36,358 nt of DNA from Fibrobacteria bacterium. Its GTDB lineage: Bacteria > Fibrobacterota > Fibrobacteria > UBA11236. Numbering within the stretch: the first letter of the stretch is position 1; every line of letters starts with the position of its first letter. Of the stretch, positions 1-7,239 are shown one piece after another. The stretch is from assembly GCA_017881725.1 (NCBI GenBank), contig JADGQO010000093.1:1-36358 (forward strand), in the 5' to 3' direction. A model generated the notes under the pieces. It was not told the DNA's origin and ran no database searches. It saw only the letters and a program-made list of their open reading frames with translations. The translations under genes and the position numbers were made by a program.

Positions 1-86
1 AGGAACCAGCCCGGCAGCGGGTTGTCGTACTCTTGGATGCCGTCGTTGTCCTGATGCGATTCCAGGATTTTATCCATCTCTTCCAT
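1..86 (-). CDS. ccoP: cbb3 oxidase subunit CcoP, N-terminal fragment
   Basis: Only the first 28 or so codons are inside the window; the gene runs off the left edge. The visible protein ends with DGIQEYDNPLPGWF, which matches the conserved segment just before the membrane helix of CcoP, the dihaem cytochrome c subunit of cbb3 oxidase. The ATG at 86 is preceded by a strong GGGAGG that lies inside the end of ccoQ, so the two genes are translationally close. It is the last visible gene of the cco operon, in the expected N-O-Q-P order. The haem-binding part cannot be seen. Confidence 0.85.
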   Translation of the reverse strand, partial: MEEMDKILESHQDNDGIQEYDNPLPGWF

Positions 87-88
87 GT

Positions 89-304
89 TTAATTCCTCCC
101 TTCCTGGGTATTGTCGCCGTTACCGTTAACATTGCCGTTACCGTTGCCGTTACCTAAAGCCTGCCGTGAAAGCCGATCGTAGAAGGCCGCGGAACCGGGC
201 CGGTACAGCCAAATCACCATCCCAATCATAGAAGCCAGGAATATCACGAAAGACAAAATGGGCCACATAGTGAGTCCGGCTCTTTCCATCACCAAGCGCA
301 TCAT
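89..304 (-). CDS. ccoQ: CcoQ-like small subunit of cbb3 oxidase
   Basis: A 71-residue protein with one membrane helix (about residues 14-32, WPILSFVIFLASMIGMVIWL) followed by a short cytoplasmic tail, as in CcoQ/FixQ, which stabilises the oxidase. The ATG at 304 overlaps the ccoNO stop (ATGA) and has AGGAGG six bases upstream, so I reject a longer reading from 412. The position between ccoNO and ccoP supports the call better than the sequence does, because CcoQ is poorly conserved. The odd part is the tail, a Gly-Asn repeat (residues about 46-60) built from GGTAAC/GGCAAC hexamers. Confidence 0.75.
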   Translation of the reverse strand: MMRLVMERAGLTMWPILSFVIFLASMIGMVIWLYRPGSAAFYDRLSRQALGNGNGNGNVNGNGDNTQEGRN

Positions 305-2505
305 TGGGCGCCTCCTTTCGAGTCCGCAATCGTTGCGGCCGCCACGGCGGCGGAGGGTGCGGGAGCGGCGGGCGAGGCGCCCGGTTCGGAAGCGGAGAGC
401 TTGTCGCGCCATTTGATGTCCGTCCCCAGCCGTTGCAGGTAGGAGATCAGGGCGACGACTTCCTTGTCTTCCATTCCCGTAGCGCCTTCCTTCGCCAAAT
501 CATCGCCGATGGACTTGGCTTGCGCCCGGGCCAGGGCAACGCAGTTCTGCGTTTGTTCGTCGGAGTAGGGCACGCCCAATTTGCGCATCACTTTGATCTT
601 TTCCGGCAGCAATCCCAGATCCAGTTTCTCGTCCAAGAGGAACCGGTAGGAGGGCATGATGGAACCCGGCGAGGTCAAGCGCGGATCGTCCAGATGGCGC
701 AGATGCCACAGGTTGTTGTACTTGCCGCCCACGCGGTGCAAATCGGGACCGGTGCGCTTCGAGCCCCATTGGAAGGGATGATCGTATACGAATTCGCCCG
801 GCTTCGAGTAATCGCCATAACGGGCCACTTCGTCGCGGAAGGGGCGCACCATTTGCGAATGGCAATTGTAGCAGCCTTCGCGCACATAGATGTCGCGGCC
901 TTCCAGTTCCAAAGGCGTGTACGGTTTCACGGCCGTGATGGTGGGGACGTTGGATTCGATGAGGAAGGTGGGCACGATTTCCACGATGCCGCCGATGGAA
1001 ATGACGATGGCGGTCAGGATGGCGAGCGCGAACGGACGGCCTTCCAAAACGGCATGCCAGTAATGCACCATGGCGCCGTTGGATTGAAAGGTTTCGGGCA
1101 CTTCGGCTTCCTCGTCCACCGGCTTGGGGGCCGCGGAAATGGTGCGGAAAACGTTATAGACCAGGATGAACAGGCCGCTGAGGTACATTCCGCCGCCGAC
1201 GGCGCGCATCCAATAGAACGGTTTCAGCTTGGTGACTATTTCCACGAAATTCGGATAGGCCAAGACGCCTTCCGGAGTGAATTGCTTCCAGAGCAAGCCT
1301 TCCGTGATGCCGGCGATCCACATCGAAACCAGATAGAAGAGGATGCCCACCATGGCGAGCCAGAAATGCGTGTTGGCCAGGCTTTGGCTGTGCAAAGGCG
1401 TGCGCCACAAGCGCGGTACCAACCAATAAACCATGCCGAAGATGAGCAAGCCCACCCAGCCGATCGCGCCGGAATGCACGTGGCCGATGGTCCAATCGGT
1501 GTAATGCGAAAGCGCGTTCACGGACTTGATGGCCATGAGCGGCCCTTCGAAGGTCGACATGCCGTAGAACGTGATGGAGGCGGCGTAGAATTTCAGCACG
1601 GGCTCGGTGCGCAGTTTATGCCAGGCGCCGCGCAAGGTGAGCAAGCCGTTGATCATGCCGCCCCAGGAAGGCGCCAGCAGCATCACGGAGAAGACCATGC
1701 CCAGGTTTTGGCACCAATCCGGCAGGGCGGTATAGTGGAGATGATGCGGGCCGGCCCAGATATACAGGAACACCAAGGCCCAGAAATGCATCACCGAAAG
1801 GCGGTAGGAATAGACGGGGCGGTCGGCCGCTTTGGGCATGAAGTAATACATCATGCCCAGAAAGGGCGTGGTCAGGAAAAAGCCCACGGCGTTATGGCCG
1901 TACCACCATTCCACCAGCGCATCCTGGACGCCGGCGAACAGTGGGTAGCTTTTGGTGAGGGAAACCGGGATGGCCAGGCCGTTCACGATATGCAGCACGG
2001 CGATGGTGATGACCGTGCCCATGTAAAACCAGATGGCCACGTACAAATGCTTTTCGCGCCGGCGCGCGATGGTGCCGAAGAAATTGATGGCGAAGATGAC
2101 CCAGATGATCGCGACCGCGACGTCCCAGGACCATTCCAGCTCCGCGTATTCCTTTCCCTGCGTGATGCCCAGGAGGAAGCCGATGCCGCCGGTCAAAATG
2201 ATGGCCTGCCAACCGATGAAATGGATCCAGGACAGCGTGTCGTTGAACAACCGCGTCTTCAGGAGCCGCTGGATGGAGTAATAAACTCCGCAGAAAATAC
2301 CGTTGCCTCCGAACGCGAAAATGACGGCGTTGGTGTGGAAGGGCCGCAGGCGGCCGAAGTTGATGTACTTCAGCCCCAGGTTGAACTTCCAATTGGCCAA
2401 TTCCAGGGCCGCGTACAGCCCTGCGGACATCCCGATCACGCCCCATATCAGGGTCGCGAGCAGAAAATATCTCGTGATCTTGTCGTCGTACTTTATGCGG
2501 ATCAT
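301..2505 (-). CDS. ccoNO: Fused cbb3 cytochrome c oxidase subunits I and II (CcoN-CcoO)
   Basis: This 734-residue protein is the catalytic core of a high-affinity terminal oxidase that reduces oxygen in the cytoplasmic membrane. Residues 1-460 are CcoN: multiple membrane helices, His57 in RPFHTNA and His344 as likely low-spin haem b ligands, His204 in WYGHNAVGFF and HH254-255 as CuB ligands, and His342 in GHVHSG. Residues 490-700 are CcoO: a membrane anchor, the haem c motif CYNCH at 545-549 and a candidate axial Met in IMPSY (Met617). CcoN and CcoO are usually separate proteins; here they are one frame joined by a charged linker near 460-475. The C-terminus is Ala/Pro-rich. The start overlaps the ccoS stop and the stop overlaps ccoQ, so the operon is translationally coupled. 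Confidence 0.96.
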   Translation of the reverse strand: MIRIKYDDKITRYFLLATLIWGVIGMSAGLYAALELANWKFNLGLKYINFGRLRPFHTNAVIFAFGGNGIFCGVYYSIQRLLKTRLFNDTLSWIHFIGWQAIILTGGIGFLLGITQGKEYAELEWSWDVAVAIIWVIFAINFFGTIARRREKHLYVAIWFYMGTVITIAVLHIVNGLAIPVSLTKSYPLFAGVQDALVEWWYGHNAVGFFLTTPFLGMMYYFMPKAADRPVYSYRLSVMHFWALVFLYIWAGPHHLHYTALPDWCQNLGMVFSVMLLAPSWGGMINGLLTLRGAWHKLRTEPVLKFYAASITFYGMSTFEGPLMAIKSVNALSHYTDWTIGHVHSGAIGWVGLLIFGMVYWLVPRLWRTPLHSQSLANTHFWLAMVGILFYLVSMWIAGITEGLLWKQFTPEGVLAYPNFVEIVTKLKPFYWMRAVGGGMYLSGLFILVYNVFRTISAAPKPVDEEAEVPETFQSNGAMVHYWHAVLEGRPFALAILTAIVISIGGIVEIVPTFLIESNVPTITAVKPYTPLELEGRDIYVREGCYNCHSQMVRPFRDEVARYGDYSKPGEFVYDHPFQWGSKRTGPDLHRVGGKYNNLWHLRHLDDPRLTSPGSIMPSYRFLLDEKLDLGLLPEKIKVMRKLGVPYSDEQTQNCVALARAQAKSIGDDLAKEGATGMEDKEVVALISYLQRLGTDIKWRDKLSASEPGASPAAPAPSAAVAAATIADSKGGAQ

Positions 2506-2777
2506 CCTGCGTCCTTTTTTGGGTTATCCGTTGTCTTTTCAAAAATCTTCGGGGCGACGCCAGCGGCGCCGGAATCCATTTTCAATTGCGCCTTCGCCGT
2601 GGTCGGCGCGGAACAGGTTCCGGGTCGCGCGGCGGGATTGGGGCCGTCGAACAAAATGCGCCAGCGGGGGCTTTCCAAATCGTCGAATTGCCCGCTCCGG
2701 ATGGAGTTCAGGCAAACCACGACGAAAGCCACGGCTAGGGCCAGCGATACGGGAATCAATAAAAGCAGCACGGACAT
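2502..2777 (-). CDS. ccoS: cbb3 oxidase assembly protein CcoS
   Basis: A 91-residue protein with an N-terminal membrane helix (about residues 2-24) followed by RSGQFDDLESPRWRILFD, the signature of CcoS, which is needed to insert cofactors into cbb3 oxidase. It is longer than typical CcoS (about 50-70 residues) because of a polar C-terminal extension with no recognisable domain. The start shares one base with the stop of the upstream cytochrome c gene and the stop overlaps the ccoNO start, placing it firmly in the operon. In proteobacteria ccoS usually sits at the end of ccoGHIS; here it lies directly before ccoNO, and no ccoI copper ATPase is visible. Confidence 0.9.
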   Translation of the reverse strand: MSVLLLLIPVSLALAVAFVVVCLNSIRSGQFDDLESPRWRILFDGPNPAARPGTCSAPTTAKAQLKMDSGAAGVAPKIFEKTTDNPKKDAG

Positions 2778-3301
2778 CAGGGCTTTCCGTCGGGACGCCA
2801 GCTGCTCGCCATCGCGTCGTCAATGGGCTTGAAATGGCCGCGCACGCCGTCCTGTGTGCCGAGAAAATGCACCAGGGCCCAACGATCCTGCACGGAAAGC
2901 GCGGCGGCGAAACCCACCATGGCCGTGCCCGGGCTGCCGTTCGAAAGCGTCTGGTAAATGTCCAAAGGCTCGCGGCTGCGGGTCCATTTGGCCGCCGGAT
3001 CCTGGAAGTTTCGCGGTGCGGGGGTCAGGGAGGCCGCGGCCACCCCTTTGCCGTCCGCATTGGGACCATGGCAAGCGATGCAATTGGCCTGGAACAAGGC
3101 CTTCCCCTTATCGACGTCCGCCGCGGAGCCTAATACCAGAGCCTTGTAATCGATGGGCATGGCCGTGCTTTTTTCCACTACGGGCCAGGCGTGGGCCCCA
3201 AGCTTCTCGCCATCGCTGACCCCCAATAGGGCGCAAATGGGCGATCCCAGGCCGATAATGATGGCGATGACGAAATATTCCATGATGCTGCGGTTTTTCA
3301 T
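2777..3301 (-). CDS. Membrane-anchored or secreted class I cytochrome c
   Basis: A 174-residue protein with an N-terminal hydrophobic segment (about residues 8-26) acting as signal or anchor, then a single cytochrome c domain. The haem motif is CIACH at 74-78 and Met128 in GTAMVG is the likely axial ligand. The ATG at 3301 follows a run of GGAGGAGG, a very strong ribosome-binding site. Its place as second gene of the cco operon suggests it donates electrons to the oxidase or serves as an extra subunit; that role is inferred. No paralogue is seen in the window. Confidence 0.85.
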   Translation of the reverse strand: MKNRSIMEYFVIAIIIGLGSPICALLGVSDGEKLGAHAWPVVEKSTAMPIDYKALVLGSAADVDKGKALFQANCIACHGPNADGKGVAAASLTPAPRNFQDPAAKWTRSREPLDIYQTLSNGSPGTAMVGFAAALSVQDRWALVHFLGTQDGVRGHFKPIDDAMASSWRPDGKP

Positions 3302-3317
3302 TCCTACCTCCTCCTAG

Positions 3318-4124
3318 TCAATGGCACGCCGGCGGTCCGCCCGCCGTCATGCCGTAAATTCTCCACGCCGACAATGCCAGGAAGGCGCACCCAAGCGCCG
3401 CCTGATAGCGGTTTTTCATCCAGGCCGGGGCCGTGGCCTTTCCTCCCAGGCCCATGGCCAGGGGTAACACGGCAAATACCGGTAACGTACCGATGCCCAA
3501 AACCATCATCGCCAGCCCGGCTTTCCAGGCGTTGCCCAGACCCAGGCTCCAAAGCAGTACGGCATGCGTGCTGGGACAAGGCAATAGGCTGGCGGCCATC
3601 CCGGCTGGAAAAAGCACCGCCGAGGACCGTGCGCGGGCAGCAATTCCCTGGCCATCGCCGCTTTCTCGCGCCGCTAACCGCCCGAACCAGCGCGCGGGGA
3701 ACAGCGCGCCCAGGCGCTTCTCGAAATTCAATGCCGAGGATTTCCATCCCAAAAGACCCAGTCCGAAGGCGGCGTACAATGCGGCCAAAAAAATGCCGAC
3801 GCCCAACCGGAATCCCGGGGTGGCCAAAGCCGACACGGTTTGCCCCAGCGCGCCTACGGTTACACCCAAGATCCCATAACCGGTAAGTCTCCCTGCGTGG
3901 TAGAGCCAGATTTTTCCGGCTGCGCGCGGATGGCGCGGCGACTCCCCGCCCAGCGGGCCCTGTCGCCTCGACAGGCCCTGTCGGCGCGACAAAAGGACGT
4001 GAATGGGTCCGCACATGCCGGCGCAATGCGTGAAGCTGCTGCCCAGGCCGACGGCCAACGGAAACAAGCCGGCTCCCAGCCAAGCTCCCGCGTTCTCCCC
4101 CGTCATGATGGACGACAATGCCAC
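3318..4124 (-). CDS. TauE/SafE (DsbD_2-like) membrane protein of the cbb3 operon
   Basis: A 268-residue polytopic membrane protein, likely six or seven helices. The N-terminal THCAGMCGPI (His33, Cys34, Cys38) is typical of the UreH/DsbD_2-like family often annotated as sulfite exporter TauE/SafE and commonly found beside cbb3 oxidase genes, where a role in copper or thiol handling is suspected. It is the first gene of the operon. The GTG at 4124 has GGAAGG seven bases upstream; ATG at 4106 is an alternative. The substrate cannot be told from sequence, so I give no gene symbol. Confidence 0.8.
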   Translation of the reverse strand: MALSSIMTGENAGAWLGAGLFPLAVGLGSSFTHCAGMCGPIHVLLSRRQGLSRRQGPLGGESPRHPRAAGKIWLYHAGRLTGYGILGVTVGALGQTVSALATPGFRLGVGIFLAALYAAFGLGLLGWKSSALNFEKRLGALFPARWFGRLAARESGDGQGIAARARSSAVLFPAGMAASLLPCPSTHAVLLWSLGLGNAWKAGLAMMVLGIGTLPVFAVLPLAMGLGGKATAPAWMKNRYQAALGCAFLALSAWRIYGMTAGGPPACH

Positions 4125-4219
4125 GTTTCACCTTCCGATTCGGATTATTTACTGGCTAAAGATATGTCGTGAGGGGGGTCCAAATCGACTCTGAAAAACT
4201 GACATAATGCTATGGTGAT

Positions 4220-4234
4220 TTGCCAAAATGACCA
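4220..4234. promoter_or_regulatory. Dyad TTGCCA-AAA-TGACCA, putative enhancer site
   Basis: One mismatch from the TTGNCA-N3-TGNCAA dyad found upstream of other genes here. Its centre is about 128 bp upstream of the start predicted from the hemN sigma-54 element. It lies between the divergent cco operon and hemN, so it could affect both. I found no sigma-54 element facing the cco operon. Confidence 0.5.
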
Positions 4235-4328
4235 GGATTAGACGGCTTTTGCCAGGCTTTTCGCCTTACGGAGAAGACGCTCTTGTGCATTTATGACGAA
4301 TTTTGCCATGGAATTGTCAGTTTGCTTA

Positions 4329-4343
4329 CGGCATAGCTTTTGC
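4329..4343 (+). promoter_or_regulatory. Putative sigma-54 promoter of hemN
   Basis: CGGCATAGCTTTTGC has the GG-N10-GC core and matches TGGC-N7-TTGC at 7 of 8 fixed bases. The C at -12 is only 14 bases before the hemN ATG, so the predicted transcript would begin about two bases before the codon and exclude the AGGGGA ribosome-binding site. Either the mRNA is nearly leaderless or this is not the main promoter. Confidence 0.5.
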
Positions 4344-4356
4344 ATGTTAGGGGACC

Positions 4357-5823
4357 ATGACCCAAAACGCAGCGTCCCTCCAAGAGTTGATAGCCAAATA
4401 CGATAAACCGGCTCCGCGCTACACGTCCTACCCGCCAGCGCCTTATTTCAAGGCTTTTGACGGCGCGCCGCGCTATTTGCAACTCATCGAAGAGTCCAAT
4501 TCCAAAGGGCCTAAGAACGTTTCCTTATATTTCCATTTGCCCTTTTGTCCGCAACGCTGCCTGTTCTGCGGATGCCATACGGAAATCGGTGCGACCTCCA
4601 CCTTTATCCGGGAATACCTCGACGCCGTTCGCCGCGAAGCCTCGATGTTGCTCCCGAAAATCGACAAAAGCCGCAGGGTCACCCAAATCCATCTCGGCGG
4701 CGGCACGCCCAACGCAGTTCCCCTTCCCGAATTGGAATCCTTGCTGAACGAGGTCCGCAAGCATCTCCAATTGGCTGAAGGCGCGGAAGTGGCCATCGAA
4801 TGCGATCCCAGCCTGCTCACGGTAGACAAACTGAAGAAGCTCTCGGAATTCGGTTTCAACCGCATCTCCATGGGTATCCAGGATTTCGACCGCAAGGTTT
4901 TGGATGCTGTCCACCGCCGCATCCCCAAGATTTCGGCCGCCGATTGGGTCGCGCACGCGCGCGAGTTCGGATTCCGAGGCATCAACCTCGATCTTATTTA
5001 CGGCCTGCCGCATCAAACCTTGGAAACCTTCGGGGCCACGCTGCAAAAGACCCTGGCGGCCAATCCGGATCGGGTTTCGGTTTTCGCCTACGCCCATGTG
5101 CCCTGGGTCAAGGGACATCAAAGCGAGTTGGACAAATTCCCCATGCCCGCCGCGGCGCAAAGGCTGGAAATGGCCATGCTCACGCGCAGTACTTTCCTGG
5201 AAGCCGGGTATGTGCCCATCGGCATGGATCATTATGTAAAACCCGACGATGAACTGGCCCACGCGCTGGCTAACGGTCACCTCCACCGCAATTTCCAAGG
5301 CTATTGTTCCAAACGCCAAACCGGCCAGGTTTATGCCTTCGGCGCTTCGGCGATTTCACAGTTGGAATGGGGCTATGGCCAAAATATCAAGGAGCTCGAC
5401 CTTTACACGCAAGCGGTCAATCGCGGTGAGTTCCCGCTGGAGCGCGTGTATTACATGTCGCAACTGGATATCCTCGCCCGCGAAGCCATCAACGCCCTGA
5501 TGTGCTTCGGCGTGGTCGATTTCGACGCCGTCTCCCAAAGGGCCGAAGCCGTCGGAGCCATCGGCGATCAATACCGAAACGAATGCCTGCGCCGGCTTAC
5601 CCCGCTGGAGGCGGAGGGTTGGTTCACGCGAAATGGCAATGTGATCACTGTCGCGAAAGCAGGTTGGTTATTCGTCCGCCATTTGGCCGCCGCGCTCGAT
5701 CCGCGCCAGGAGGCCGCCAACGCCGCGCAAGCCGCCGCCTCCGAATATCCGCTCAAGAATTGCGCCACCGTGGACGGTGAGTCGGACAATCCGCCCCAGC
5801 CGCGTTTCTCGCGTAGTATTTGA
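4357..5823 (+). CDS. hemN: Oxygen-independent coproporphyrinogen III dehydrogenase (radical SAM)
   Basis: A 488-residue radical-SAM enzyme that converts coproporphyrinogen III to protoporphyrinogen IX without oxygen, in the cytoplasm. PRYTSYP at 20-26 and the cluster motif C64-x3-C68-x2-C71-x-C73 are diagnostic of true HemN rather than HemW; GGGTP at 114-118 is the SAM-binding glycine motif, and NRISMGIQDF is the later conserved strand. It is about 30 residues longer than E. coli HemN because of an Ala-rich C-terminal tail. The ATG at 4357 has AGGGGA just upstream. It is divergent from the cbb3 operon, which needs haem b and c, and hemH lies at the far end of the window. A sigma-54 element and dyad lie upstream. 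Confidence 0.95.
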   Translation: MTQNAASLQELIAKYDKPAPRYTSYPPAPYFKAFDGAPRYLQLIEESNSKGPKNVSLYFHLPFCPQRCLFCGCHTEIGATSTFIREYLDAVRREASMLLPKIDKSRRVTQIHLGGGTPNAVPLPELESLLNEVRKHLQLAEGAEVAIECDPSLLTVDKLKKLSEFGFNRISMGIQDFDRKVLDAVHRRIPKISAADWVAHAREFGFRGINLDLIYGLPHQTLETFGATLQKTLAANPDRVSVFAYAHVPWVKGHQSELDKFPMPAAAQRLEMAMLTRSTFLEAGYVPIGMDHYVKPDDELAHALANGHLHRNFQGYCSKRQTGQVYAFGASAISQLEWGYGQNIKELDLYTQAVNRGEFPLERVYYMSQLDILAREAINALMCFGVVDFDAVSQRAEAVGAIGDQYRNECLRRLTPLEAEGWFTRNGNVITVAKAGWLFVRHLAAALDPRQEAANAAQAAASEYPLKNCATVDGESDNPPQPRFSRSI

Positions 5824-5862
5824 TTTTGGCTTCGAGTGGGGCGAAGCGAAAATCATTTTCGC
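5821..5862 (+). terminator. Two mutually exclusive hairpins at the hemN stop codon
   Basis: Hairpin 1 (5821-5855) pairs TGATTTT with AAAATCA and GCTTCG with CGAAGC around a 7-base loop with one G-G mismatch; the hemN TGA is its first three bases. It is followed by TTTT. Hairpin 2 (5846-5862) pairs GCGAAAA with TTTTCGC around TCA and uses the 3' arm and T-run of hairpin 1. The simplest reading is an intrinsic terminator; the competing fold could act as an antiterminator. Confidence 0.6.
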
Positions 5863-6030
5863 CTAAGGATTAAAATCGCGCGCCCACGCGGGCCCTGGGT
5901 CCCAGCTAGACACTTCTTCGCGGCCCACGAAATTTCCGCAAGCATCGCCGCCGGTGAATGCCTGGTGGTTCCCTGTTGCATCACTGGCGCATCCCTGGAA
6001 ACGGCCGGTAGTTTAAGATAGTTTTATCGA

Positions 6031-6174
6031 ATGGCTTTCCATCGCAAAAACCAAAGTCGCGGTACCCGGCGGATTTTTTCCGAGGCCTCGCTTTCTGAAC
6101 GTATCGCCTTCCCGATTTTTTGGCTGGGCATGGCCTACATGCTCGTCATGATCATATTCCACCGCGTCGATTGA
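6031..6174 (+). CDS. Possible 47-residue single-TM protein
   Basis: The frame encodes a basic N-terminus (MAFHRKNQSRGTRR) and one hydrophobic helix (about residues 26-43, FPIFWLGMAYMLVMIIFH). Its TGA is immediately followed by the ATG of the NERD-domain gene, as expected for a coupled pair, and the charge distribution suits an inserted membrane peptide. Against it: there is no clear ribosome-binding site before the ATG and I recognise no family. It could be a small partner of the membrane NERD protein or a chance frame. From 5863 to 6030 I see no other gene. Confidence 0.4.
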   Translation: MAFHRKNQSRGTRRIFSEASLSERIAFPIFWLGMAYMLVMIIFHRVD

Positions 6175-7164
6175 ATGCCCGGTTTCCAAGACAGCTTTCC
6201 CACCCGCATGCGGTTGGAGCTTCGCAGCCTGTCGGACTTGCGGCGCGATTATCGGACCAAATCCGGATTCGATCCGGAGGTGGCCGGGCATGGCCGGGCT
6301 TTGCTTTACCGCGCCTACCTGTGGTGGCTGGCCCTGGTTCCCTTGACCGGGGCGCTGGGGGCGGGTTCAGTTTGGTGCTTACGTCATCACCATAAAACCT
6401 GGTTGCCGGGGATTTTGTTTTGCGCTCTGGGACTCGCGGGCCTCCTCCATTACCTGGCTCTGAGGGCCTTGCGCCGTTATCGGGAATCCACTCCGGGCCA
6501 TTTCGTGCGCGGCCAGGCGCGCCGCCTGTGGTGGTTGGCGCATTTGTATCCGGCGCAAGGCGCCGCATTGTTTCTGGCCGCCTGCGTTCTCGGGTATCTG
6601 CACGTTTCCGCCTTGGGTTGGGCCGGATTCGCCTTTGCCGGGCCGTTCCTGGTTTTTTCGTTGTGGCTACTTTACCGGCGTTACGTTTCGCGTTTGTACC
6701 GCGATCACCTGATGGCCGCCGTAGTTCAAGGCTCCGGCGCGGAAGGCGAGGCGGAAGCCGCCCGTCTGCTGTGGCCGCCGCCTGCGGGCTGGTCCCTGCG
6801 CTTCGGAGTAAAGTTGGACGGGATCGGGGATTTGGACATCCTCGCCCAGGGTCCGGATGGTACGGCGATCATTATCGAAGTCAAATCCCATCGCGGTCGC
6901 ATAGAATTGTCCTTGGACCCGGGAGGGCGCGAGCGCCTGCTTCGCGACGGTGAGGAATTGGAGCCGGGAAAGGATTTTCTCCGGCAAATCGAAAATCAAA
7001 TCCGGGCCTACCAGGCCAGCCGCAAACGCCGCTGCCGGGCCATCCTGTGCTTCACCCGGGGACGCCTGCAACGCGGCTTTCCGTCCCGACTGGGTAATGT
7101 CGAAGTTACCGAAGCGCGTGGGTTACGTAAGCTGGTTTACGGCGAAGCCGCCGTTCCCCGATAA
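6175..7164 (+). CDS. Membrane protein with C-terminal NERD (nuclease-related) domain
   Basis: A 329-residue protein. Hydrophobic segments near residues 44-66, 75-97, 119-145 and 148-168 predict about four membrane helices. After residue 180 comes a NERD-like domain: GAEGEAEAARLL (Glu190, Glu192), GDLDIL (Asp219, Asp221) and IIIEVKSHRGRI (Glu235, Lys237), matching the PD-(D/E)xK-type nuclease fold seen in NERD proteins. The role of membrane NERD proteins is poorly known; nuclease activity on DNA is possible but unproven. No sigma-54 element was found upstream, unlike most neighbours. It converges with the MBL gene. Confidence 0.75.
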   Translation: MPGFQDSFPTRMRLELRSLSDLRRDYRTKSGFDPEVAGHGRALLYRAYLWWLALVPLTGALGAGSVWCLRHHHKTWLPGILFCALGLAGLLHYLALRALRRYRESTPGHFVRGQARRLWWLAHLYPAQGAALFLAACVLGYLHVSALGWAGFAFAGPFLVFSLWLLYRRYVSRLYRDHLMAAVVQGSGAEGEAEAARLLWPPPAGWSLRFGVKLDGIGDLDILAQGPDGTAIIIEVKSHRGRIELSLDPGGRERLLRDGEELEPGKDFLRQIENQIRAYQASRKRRCRAILCFTRGRLQRGFPSRLGNVEVTEARGLRKLVYGEAAVPR

Positions 7165-7239
7165 ACCCAGGTTTAGCCGTGCCGCCTCGGCCGACCGTTG
7201 CCGGAACCTCATCCACTCGATCGCCCGATGATCACTAAT

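Noticed and set aside
304..2832. 842-codon open frame on the plus strand opposite ccoNO and ccoS
   Set aside because: It is the antisense of well-conserved genes, has no recognisable domain, and its composition is typical of a GC-rich shadow frame.
4125..4356. FNR/Anr box for the cbb3 operon and hemN
   Set aside because: No TTGAT-N4-ATCAA-like site was found here, although such control is common for these genes; only the TTGNCA dyad is present.
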